NCBI GenBank assembly: GCA_947561395.2
Contig: OX387192.1
Location: 15,908,221-15,972,220 of the forward strand
DNA length: 64,000 bases
Origin: Buxus sempervirens
Taxonomy: Eukaryota > Streptophyta > Magnoliopsida > Buxales > Buxaceae
Direction: 5' to 3'
The translations under genes were made by a program, and so were the position numbers. The notes beneath the pieces are model-generated. The model was not told where the DNA came from. It made no database searches and saw only the letters and a program-made list of their open reading frames with translations. Numbering within the stretch: the first letter of the stretch is position 1; each line of letters starts with the position of its first letter. Of this stretch, positions 11,341 through 19,883 are shown one piece after another.

Positions 11341-11465
11341 GTTCTGGCCTACTCAGGGTATTGGACACTCTGAAATGATGGCCTACTCAGGGTATCGTCA
11401 TCCAATGCCGGCCTACTCCGGGTATCGGCACTGACAACCAGGCCTACTTAGGGTATCTGGCTGTT
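11341..11465. repeat. Constant-loop hairpin array in LTR B
   Basis: Four units share the loop GCCTACTCAGGGTAT (with small changes) between different stems: TCTG/TGGA, TGATG/CGTCA, TGCCG/CGGCA and CCAG/CTGG. LTR D has the same four units in the same order with compensatory stem changes. Confidence 0.85.
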
Positions 11466-13117
11466 CTACACCGGTTATGGCAATACACAAGGCCATGCAA
11501 TTACACCAACAAACAAATACCATCACATTACTAAGCTTAACATGGATCCAAGGGAAGCTAAACCCAAAACCAAATTAACAAGTTCACAAAACTCCGTATT
11601 TGCAAAACAATAAACCCACACTGATTGCCATCATTTGTATCCCAATACACTCATCACAAGTTGTTCCAACCAGAACATCAACTCATATAATTTCAGTAGG
11701 TATCCCAACCTCACAATAACGAAACTCATTAGTAGTAAAATCCTCTTACTCACACAAGACATTTTCAATATTATTCAGTCCTTTGATATCGAACAAAACC
11801 AGATTATACAAATTCAAAATCAGAAAACAAATAAAATACATAACCAAACTGGCTCATTTACTTATAGGATCATGAACATCAATAACCTATCCAGATTCCT
11901 TAAATTCACCCTTCGACAAGTTATAGAAATACCCAGAATTTGATTCAATACTCTCCCAATTGTTTTGAACAGATATAATATTTCTAATATCCTAATTTAG
12001 TCTTTGGGTATGAATTTGAAGTCTCAAAGTATCAAAAATTGGCTTGGATTGGTCAAAACTAACTCTCGGAAATTTCTATTGGGTGCACTGACCTCTGGCG
12101 CTTGGCGTGAGGTTGGCATGAACTTAGCGTATACTAAATAGCCTCTCGCACTAACTCAAATTAATTGGCGTGAACCAAGTGCGAACCTGGTGATAACTAA
12201 AAACACTTCGCGCGTGGTTGGTGCGAGCTGGGTGCGAACTCGGCGAGAACAACGAACTTAGCTTGCACTAACTCTATCACTTGGCGCTAGGTAGGCGCCA
12301 AGTCGGCGGACCCTACCTCCAACTCACGACTCTCTGTTAATCTCAGAACTCCATGACTGACCGTATTTTTGACCTCTGTAACCACTCATCTATGCTTCTA
12401 CCATTACCAAAACACCTTTAAACATGATTCGGATTTAATCTAAACAACTTTAATCACGACTTCTAAACCCATCAAATAAACTCACGCTCGAACATATCTT
12501 ATTTAGAAACCATGTTTTCGGCAAATCATAAAGATCAAAGCCAACGATAAATCAAAACGATGCTACTCACAGTTTTATGCTCCAAAGCCTTGCAACAGCA
12601 ACTCCTAGTAGAGTAATCCGACAAGTCGATCGCCACCCAGTTTCCTTCTGTTTGTAAAAGGTTTTCTTTTGAACACCCTTGATGCTGAACACTTTGATCG
12701 GCAAGAACACATAGTCTTCTTCTCTCCAAAACCCTAGATCACCAACCGAAATCTCTCTCAACTCAAGGATGCGAAAATGAAAAACCTACAAGTCTAAGGG
12801 GCCATTTGGTGGGGTTTCCAGATTCTGGATTCTAATAGAATCCAAATCCAAAATGCAAATTTTCTATTTGGTAGGGATTTTGGAAGCTGGTTTTTCAAAT
12901 CAAATATTGAAATCAATGCAAAAACCAGAAACCATCTTTTAGGGGCTTTTATGGTTTTTGAGGGTTTTAAAGTTAAAACCCACGATCTGGTTTCTCGAGG
13001 GTTTTTACGCGAGCCTGACTATCTCGATTATCAACTCTCAACGTCCTCACCTCTTCCTCATGTCCTCACCTTCCTCACCTCTTCTTCCTTGAAGATCTTC
13101 TTCCATAGCAAACCAGG

Positions 13118-13126
13118 TACTCTCTC

Positions 13127-13179
<53 letters not shown>
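13118..13179. repeat. (CT)n microsatellite
   Basis: An almost pure CT dinucleotide run directly follows AAACCAGGTA, a plausible splice donor, so it may lie in the first intron of the Harbinger leader. Confidence 0.95.
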
Positions 13180-13182
<3 letters not shown>

Positions 13183-13413
13183 ATCGATCTTTTGTGGGTT
13201 GTGAGTTGCCCTATTTTCTCTTTGGATTGATGATGGTGGTTTGAGAAGGTAGAGGGAGAATGGAGGTATGGCAAGGATAGGAGCCAGTGGTGAAGTAGAC
13301 GTTTAGTTTAAGGGTGAAGGCTATAATGGGTGGGTACATCTAAAGGCTTTGGCTTGGGACGAAATTTCTTCATTATTTTTTTTTTCCTTTTATATGAATG
13401 TTATCTTGCAGTT

Positions 13414-13492
13414 TATAGAAGGGCATCTCTTTCACTTGACATTGAATGTTGACTGTGTTTTCTAGATCAATTGGAAGAGATGCCCTTCTAGA
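13414..13492 (+). ncRNA. miRNA-precursor-like foldback (candidate)
   Basis: The arm at 13414-13439 (core AGAAGGGCATCTCTT) pairs with 13467-13492 (core AAGAGATGCCCTTCT), giving about 24 paired positions with two or three mismatches and a loop of about 27 nt. Size and pairing fit a plant miRNA hairpin. I do not recognise a known miRNA. It lies in the Harbinger 5' region and could be a simple inverted repeat. Confidence 0.35.
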
Positions 13493-15334
13493 TCCTTTTT
13501 CAATTGTCCTACCTCTTTTTGCACATTTTGCCTCTTTCAATAGGCCTCCCTCTCTGTGAATAACACTTTTCAAACTTGCAGTGTTGCATTGTACCGATTG
13601 GTGAAGAAGGAAATAGCTTCAAACGAGGGTTTGTAAGTTCTTAGATCTGTCCTTTATTTTCAACTTTCAGATGTGTTGTTTCGTTTTCTTATTTCATTTG
13701 TTGATGGTCATTACATATTGCTATTATAGAGTTTCGTTTCCTAACAACGTTGGTGATGCTTGATGAATCCCCTTAACAAATACAGAGTTAAGACAACGCA
13801 TGTCATCTCCACGGGAGCTGACACAGCTACTAGATTGTGCTTTGTAACAGAACATCTTCTTATAGTATCAAGTGAGAACAGAAATTTTTTGAGTTAAAAA
13901 AGAAACCTAAGAACACTAGGCATTTCTCGAGGTATATAACCAAACTGCTCTTCCCTTCTACCATTGAATAGGTCTACAATTTGCTTTGAATCCATCATGA
14001 ACAGCTTCCCTCAATTCCCTAACTTGCTCCCTTGAGATAGTTCTAACCTTTTTTACTATGGTCCAACTAACACCCTCTGAGCATGGGGGAACTGTAAGAG
14101 AGCCAATATATCGGTAATATTTTCTGCTTTAAGGGATTTGATGCCAAGGATCAGCTGCTAAAAAAGAAAAGAACTCCTTAAAAAATCAAGTAAATTATGC
14201 CTCTCATCAAATAATTTTTACTTATATTTAAAAATGTAGAAATAATCCAGCACATTTGATAGAACATTTCACACTTGCTCATGGTTAGGAAATACTTCAT
14301 TTGCCCACTGCAATTCAAATACTACCTAGTTTGATTAATGGTTCTTTCAGTAATGATGAAGGATATAGGCCATGCATGATCCAACTCAACCGAGTTGGAA
14401 AGGTTTAGAAGGAATAACTTGCATGACTTCTTCCTCTTATTTTATTTATTTTTATTTCTTTCCCTTTTTCTCCATCCTCCATTCATTTTCCATTTTTCTC
14501 TTTAACTTTCTTTGGGGAGGAGTAGACCGTAGGGAAGGTAGGAAACCTACAAAGGCTTACTATACCCTTTATTTATGATATGGAAGTAGATACCAACTCT
14601 TTTGTATGGCAACACCAAGGCTTTACATTTCCATGAGCTGGCGCCTTCAAACTAATATGGAAGTAACAACTACAATGTAAAATTTTCAACTAGTCAGATG
14701 CTTTACTTCACATTGATATGCTAGCTTTTAAAATGTACTAGATCTGTGAAACTCAAGAATTTTCTTTTGGTGAATTTGTGGTCCATAGATCAACCCACAT
14801 TATTTTATTCATTTTGTTGAAAAAGAAAAAGATTGCTAAGTCAAAGTTTCTTTGATGGTATATAATTAAAAGAAACACAAAATAAACTAGTTCTCCCATC
14901 TGACTCATGAGATGTGGACCAGCTGTGTTAATCATAAAGTAGATTCCTCAGCACAACCTGTTGAATTGTCTGTCATCAAGTGTTAAAAAGGTATCCTTAT
15001 TGTTGGTTGTATCCTTTCACCAATGAAGGGCTGTGATTACCCATTTTCACGGTCCTTAATATGCTCTATTTTTATGTTATAATGGAAACATATATCTCAA
15101 AGTGCAGGGCCTTACTTGTTTTTTTTTCCTTCATTTCTCTCTTTTTTGTTTCTATCAAATCACCTCTCCTTTTTCTTGATGGAAGAATATGTATTTTTTT
15201 CCTTTTTTTTTTTTGGTCTCAAAAAATTTATGCATACATAAAGAATGCATTGAATGTCTAGTTATGAAATTGCATACCAGCTGGTATGTGCATTAATGCG
15301 AAGCAAACAAATCAAGAGAAGCCCATCTCACTAC

Positions 15335-15658
15335 CTTTTTTAAGGAAAGGGTCAAGTCTGCCATATTTATAGGTAATTCCAACAACAGCAGTCCCTCCAT
15401 TAGAGCTTGAATGAACCATGTGCATCTCCATATTATACCTTGTTCCATTGAATGTGTGCTCTGATGGTGAATGCCAATGACACTGTTCTAACTTGTAATC
15501 AGTCCCATTTATGTTTGTTTTTCTGCATCTCCATTCCACTTCATTGAAATATCATGCCTCCTGTTCTTCAAGGCAGCCAGGGCAGGCATGTAATCCCTTT
15601 TTAGTTTACCCAAGTTATGCAAAACTTGCACCCTTTCATCCGTAAGATCAATAGGAGA
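15335..15658 (-). pseudogene. Alpha-carbonic anhydrase exon fragment
   Basis: The minus strand encodes SPIDLTDERV, then MKWNGDA, then QCHWHSPSEHT, MEMHMVH and AVVGITYKYGR, a clear alpha-type carbonic anhydrase core. HWHSPSEH carries the histidines that bind zinc in this family. The exon is bounded by an acceptor (TTGCAG before SPIDL) and a donor (AAAAAAG/GTAGTG) at 15335. A 1-nt frameshift lies between WNGDAEK and NINGTDYK. Signal peptide and C-terminus are absent. It lies antisense within the PIF/Harbinger element, so it looks like a captured genomic fragment including intron edges, not a retrocopy. Confidence 0.85.
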
Positions 15659-15863
15659 CTGCAATTTTTCAGCCAGCCTATGTTTCATTAAACTCAAAAC
15701 ATGTTTTCCTTTTCGATTCTTGCTAAGCATAATATATTTTATTTTAAATAGTCCAAGTATATTTTTATCAAGAACTCTATGCATATGTCTTATAATTCAC
15801 CATTGTTTTCTTAAAATTATTCTTTTCAATTTTTTTTTAGGATATTTGGTTATTTCCTTTACA

Positions 15864-16869
15864 ATGGAGAGAAACACAAGTAATACACAAGCACGAGAGA
15901 AAGTGAAGGCTGTTTGGTCATATGATTATAAGAAGATACTTTTGGAAATTGCGGTTGAAGAAGTTCATAAAGGAAATCGACCAACTACAACCTTTAACCA
16001 AAAAGGATATGATAACATCATCAATGAATTTCATAAAAGGACTGGTTTGAAGTATGAGAAGGTACAATTTAAAAATATTTTTCAAAGTATGAGAAATGAG
16101 TATAAGGAGTGGAAGATCATTAAAGGAAGAAGTGGGCTAGGATGGGACCTAGATAAAAATTCCATTGTGGCAATGGAGGGTGAATGGAAAGACTATATTA
16201 AGGTAATGTTAAGTCTTACATTCATTTTATTTACCTAGTTGTCTTGATTGCTCGTGTATTAATCTAATATATAACAATTTATTGATACAGATGCATCCAA
16301 ATGCCAAAATTTTTAAGAAGGGTCCACTCCAGTTTGAAGATGAATTAGCAATATTATTTGATGGTACAACAGCCTTTGGTGAGGATGCATTTTGTTCTAC
16401 TCAAGGAGAGAGTCTGGCATCACAAAATCATAAAAATTTAGATGATACTAATACTCCCAACATTGAAATTGATGATTTGACAAATGATGATGGTAATAGA
16501 ATTCGTAAAAGGAAACATCAAAGTGAGCATCCACGTACAAAGAGAGATACCTTTAGAGGGGAGATTCAAGAGGCTATTGCCTCCTTGGTGGATATTGCAA
16601 AGCTTAGGCTACTTCGAGAGTCCACAACAATGGCACCAACGGTAACACCCCCATCAAATTCACCACCTCCATCAACACAGGATAATAACCAATATACTAT
16701 TGCATTGAAGCGTCTAGAAGAAATGGAGGAGGTTGAGATTGGAAGTGACTTATACCTGGATGCTTTGGATTTGTTCACAAATGCTGAAAAGAGAGACCTA
16801 TTTGTGGCTATGCATCCAACTGCACGTTTTAGATGGTTAACTCGTACATTGTATGGTAGTAGTCATTAG
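15864..16869 (+). CDS. PIF/Harbinger Myb/SANT-like ORF1 protein
   Basis: Exons are 15864-16202 and 16291-16869, joined by a canonical GT-AG intron, giving about 305 aa. The N-terminal domain (VWSYDYKKILLEIAVEEV, KGNRP, FNQKGYDNII, KNIFQSMRNEYKEWK, SGLGWD) is the Myb/SANT-like (Myb_DNA-bind_3) fold found in Harbinger ORF1 and related plant proteins. A basic patch RKRKH (around residue 185) may be a nuclear signal. The C-terminus has a Pro/Ser-rich linker and an acidic/leucine helix ending in FRWLTRTLYG. In the superfamily this protein binds element ends and helps transposase enter the nucleus. The ATG is preceded by a TTTTTTTTTAG acceptor at 15840, suggesting a 5' UTR intron. No lesion is seen, although the partner transposase is broken. 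Confidence 0.85.
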
Positions 16870-16892
16870 TTGTAAGAAGGGACATGGCTACT

Positions 16893-17105
16893 CATCTTTT
16901 TGGACGGGACATGTTTTTGGGTTTGATTCATCTTTTTGGACAGGATATGTTCTTTTTGGTTTGATCCATATTTTTGCACAGGATATGTTCTTTTTGGTTT
17001 GATCCATCTTTTTGCACAGGATATGTTCTTTTTTGGTTTGATCCATCTTTTTGCATGGGATCTGTTTTTGGGATTGATCCATCTTTTTGTATGGGACATG
17101 TTTAG
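16893..17105. repeat. About 45-bp tandem repeat after ORF1
   Basis: Five imperfect copies contain CATCTTTTTGCACAGGATAT-like and GTTCTTTTTGGTTTGATC-like segments. The array starts about 25 bp after the ORF1 stop, probably in its 3' UTR. Confidence 0.85.
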
Positions 17106-17216
17106 TTCTTATTTTTGTTATAGAGTTTTGGCTATATGTATTTTGGTTTGATCCTTCTTTTATACTGAATGATTTGAGACATAGTAATTTAATAATTTAA
17201 ATTTCCAATAGTTAAG

Positions 17217-17346
17217 ATGAGTTCAGATGAAGACATCGAAGAAGTTTTGTCTTACTTGATATTGGCTAAGTGTTTACAAGAATATCTTGATTTAGAGAGA
17301 GAGAGAGACAATCAGTGCATAACTCGATTTTACAAGGGAATGCTTG
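17217..17346 (+). pseudogene. PIF/Harbinger transposase, N-terminal stub
   Basis: A frame starts at ATG 17217 and reads MSSDEDIEEVLSYLILAKCL then ERERDNQC and GMLG, resembling the N-terminus of plant Harbinger DDE transposases. After about 43 codons the similarity ends at 17346 where unrelated retroelement sequence begins. The DDE domain is missing. Position right after ORF1 in the same direction fits the usual gene order. The family call rests on a short peptide. Confidence 0.5.
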
Positions 17347-17945
17347 GTTGAAAGAGGTGCTTGAGTTCGGCAGGCGGCACCTGCTGAACTCACGCCTGAG
17401 TGCCGGAGAAAGCATCTGCGCTAGCTCACTAAATCTCCCCCAACTGCCTCATAGATGAGAAGAAGGATACGGAAGAGGCACATCGGCCCGAATGCACATG
17501 GAGGGGTGGCTATCCAAACCACTAAGGAGCTCTGTATCATGGATAGATGCTCTCAGCTCCGCAGAAATCCCTAGGCGGAAAGCTGTAGCAACACCCTCCT
17601 GGCCTAAAGCCCCGGCCTGGCCTCAGCCCCTCTCTTTGGCTCGGCCTCGGCCCCTCTCGCCAACTCTACCTCCGCCTTTCTCTCGGTCCCTACCGCGACC
17701 TCGAGCAGGAGCCACAACAGGCTAAAAGCAGAAATGGTTAGGTGGAGTCGATTTCAAAGAAAGTAGGAAAAGAAAGAAGGAATTTGAATGCCTACCTCAG
17801 CAAAGCCCTCAGCAGAGCTCTCTCTAGAATCATCTAAAGGCTCCGACAGGGTGGTGCTAGAACTCGACTCTGTCCGAGCCCGCAAAGTGGAGGGCTGATC
17901 AGCAGGGTCAGCCTCCTCTCGAATGTAGGAACGACTCCTTGCCAT
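17347..17945 (-). pseudogene. Antisense PMD-like gene of family 2, 5' exons
   Basis: Exon 1 is 17945-17796 (MARSRSYIREEADPADQ, Ser-rich, 50 codons) and exon 2 starts at 17721. It is homologous to the plus-strand gene at 31745: same MAR start, same acidic/Ser exon 1, same first intron position, Arg/Gly-rich exon 2 start, then DTELLSGLDSHPSMCIRADV matching DTDLLHGLRTHPSACVRADI. Exon 2 has in-frame TGA stops at 17625 and in the later HL-stop-GSW stretch, where family 1 has YRGSW, both consistent with CGA-to-TGA decay. The rest of the plant mobile domain is cut off at 17347. An acceptor TGTAG directly precedes the ATG, as in family 1. Transcription would start near 19190. Confidence 0.8.
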
Positions 17946-19217
17946 CTACAAGCCACAGGGAAGTGTTTTATGAATTTCAGTTCAAATTTATCATGAATTT
18001 TACCCTGCTTTTGGTCTAGGTTTCGGTTCTATTTCCTCAAGAATCTTAAATGACTTTTTCAAAATTATCAGGAATTGTGTCTTGAGGGAATTTCGTTCTT
18101 TGTTTTAGTTCGAAGTTTTTCAGGAAATATTTCTATTCTGGTCCTAAAGCATTTTGCCCTAAAAGATATCTACAAGGCTTAATATCAGCTAATCTATTTC
18201 AGGGCTTCTACATGAAAGCAGGACAGTGATGCCAAAGCAAAAGGCTAACTATAAAGTCCAATTTTCGATCAGGGAAAGGTTCTAACAATTGGAGCACCAC
18301 ATTGATCAGAAGTATACTACAATCAAGGCAAATTAAAAAAAGAAAAAGGGGGAACAAGCCCTAGCATTTCAAGTCAAGAAAAAATGCAGCATGGTATGAG
18401 AAATTGCAGCATGACATCAGCAGCATGCCATCTGAAAATACCACCGACCGGTTAATCTTAAAGAATTGCGGGAAATTGGATCAAGGTTGGGAGATCCAAG
18501 CCAATTATAGCATGCAATCCGCAGATCAATAAATACTACTGGCAAGCAATCTGAAGTCAATGTTAAAAGATCACAGCTCAAGAATTGGCAGGATCAATTT
18601 GGAAGTCAAAGCAAATGGCAAGAAGAAAAAAGGGAACAGCATGGTATTCAATACAAACAGAAATTCCTCACCGGCAGAAATTCCAATCAATACAAGCAGA
18701 ACATTGCAATTCAAAAAATGTGCTACTCACTTTCAATTTTGGCAAGAATCGTGGAGGAATAGGCAATTGTTTATAAAGACCCAATCCAACCAACAATCAT
18801 GGCATGATATACATTTAGAATTGCTCAAACATAGCAATTCGGTGGGTAAGCTATGAAAGAAAATTTCGGTTTGATTGGGCCGAGTAGCACTTACTTGTTG
18901 AATGGGGAAACGAGCACCTGATTGCAAGCAGGTAAGTCGAATTGGTGAAGATCAAGTCGCTGAGGAAATCACCGAAGCAAAGGTGACGGCGTTGAACTGA
19001 GAAATCACCAAAAATCAGAGGAGATGAGCTAGGGCTCGACCACTGCCGTGAATGGGCGATCAGAGGAATTACGCCGGAGTTAGCGCCAGTTGCCAGAGTA
19101 AATGGAGGTTCGCTAGAGCTCAAGGAGTCGTCGGGGACGAAAAAGAACAGGCTTGTAGCCGGGGTTTGCAATCGGAGAAGAAGAAAAGAAGAAGAAGAGA
19201 GTCGCGGTCGCGCGCGA
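17946..19217 (-). other. Leader and 5' UTR intron of the family 2 antisense gene
   Basis: No coding sequence is seen. On the minus strand, downstream of the TATA at 19225, it begins with GCGCGACCGCGACT, the same words as at 30455 in family 1, followed by a CT-rich 5' UTR-like stretch. It ends at the acceptor before ATG 17945, so most is probably one or more 5' UTR introns. Confidence 0.5.
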
Positions 19218-19294
19218 CTTTTATAACAAGGTATCCGGCAGATTATGCTGGATACAAATGAAGGCTTTCTTATCCGACTAAATATGTCGGATAC
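19218..19294 (-). promoter_or_regulatory. Promoter of the family 2 antisense gene: two 39-bp hairpins plus TATA
   Basis: Hairpins GTATCCGGC...GCTGGATAC (19231) and TTATCCGAC...GTCGGATAC (19270) start exactly 39 bp apart, the same word and period as the array in this family's LTR at 19985. On the minus strand a TATA box, TTATAAAAG (19226-19218), follows 5 bp later. Confidence 0.75.
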
Positions 19295-19299
19295 ACAGG

Positions 19300-19475
19300 A
19301 AAATAGAAAAAAAAAGAAAAAAAAGAGAAAAAGAAAAGAAAAAGGAAAAATAAAAAAAAAGAGAAAAAGGAAAAAAGGAAAAGAGAAAAAGAAAAAAAGA
19401 GAAGAAAAGAAAAAAAAAGAAGAAAAATAAAAGAGAAAAAGAAAAAAGAAGAAAAGAGAAGAAAAAAAAAAGAGA
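19300..19475. repeat. GAAA-rich low-complexity tract
   Basis: The tract is almost wholly A and G on the plus strand (AAAAAGAAAAAAAAGAGAAA style), in the element's sense direction upstream of the polypurine tract. Long open frames here are compositional artefacts. Confidence 0.95.
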
Positions 19476-19539
19476 GCAAAAAATGGGCTGCAAAGTCTGC
19501 TATTTTCACAAAAAACCCTATTTTGCCTTAAAATCTACT

Positions 19540-19735
19540 TCATAGCCATGAGAGCTCAGTGGAATTTAGGACAACTTGGAAGAAATGTATTAATCAAAAG
19601 GAAAATATTCATTCAATTTTCAACTTGGTTTGAGAAAAAAATCAGTTTTCAGAAATCTTATTTTGGGCTTAAAATCCACTTCATAGCCACGAGAGCTCAG
19701 TGGAATTTAAGACATCTTGGAGAGGTGCCCCCCTT
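19540..19735. repeat. Imperfect direct repeat, about 135 bp apart
   Basis: CATAGCCATGAGAGCTCAGTGGAATTT-like sequence at about 19541 recurs at about 19682 with similar flanks (AAAATCYACTTCATAGCCA before, GACAACTTGGA/GACATCTTGGA after). Confidence 0.8.
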
Positions 19736-19869
19736 AAAGTTAGGGCTTTTTGGCAAATCGTCACCCAAAAATTATTTTGCATAAACTGAATTGAACCAAG
19801 CAAATCATGGTTAAGGGAGTGCAATTTGGGCTTGTCTAATCTTTGTAGCTCAATGCTTCGCAACTCCCA

Positions 19870-19883
19870 CAAAGAGGGGTAGT
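19870..19883 (+). other. Polypurine tract, family 2
   Basis: CAAAGAGGGGTAGT abuts the LTR start; it is the expected plus-strand primer and matches the family 1 tract AAAGAGGGGGCAGC. Confidence 0.75.

Larger units (their letters stand above)
8987..12796 (-). mobile_element. Chromovirus-type LTR B, interrupted and truncated
   Basis: It consists of 8987-8998 (TGTAACGCCCC plus one base shared with the insert) and 10811-12796. The join is shown by alignment with LTR D (55453): both continue GTGTT-TTCATTAAAGATATAACAC. It contains the hairpin/CATGCATG block (11149-11184), the constant-loop hairpin array (11341-11465) and an 11-bp CpG cluster (12090-12310). The sense 5' end is missing because a PIF/Harbinger element begins at 12797. 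No coding sequence is seen. Confidence 0.75.
12797..17346 (+). mobile_element. PIF/Harbinger-like DNA transposon, 3' end lost
   Basis: The left end is TAA followed by GGGGCCATTTGGTGGGG, a PIF/Harbinger-like terminus next to a TAA trinucleotide target. Downstream are subterminal short inverted repeats, a CT-rich leader, a two-exon Myb/SANT-like ORF (15864-16869) and the start of a second gene (17217). This two-gene layout is typical of the superfamily. The right terminal repeat and nearly all of the transposase are gone, replaced at about 17347 by an Ogre-type fragment. About 3 kb before the first ORF is unusually long and holds a captured alpha-carbonic anhydrase exon. Confidence 0.7.

Noticed and set aside
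17347-17725. Plus-strand Pro/Arg/Ala-rich frame at 17492-17725
   Set aside because: The minus strand reads a homologue of the PMD gene with matching splice sites, so the plus frame is a shadow.
19270-19509. Phe/Leu/Ser-rich minus-strand frames that look like membrane proteins
   Set aside because: They are the complement of a GAAA tract; composition alone keeps the frames open.
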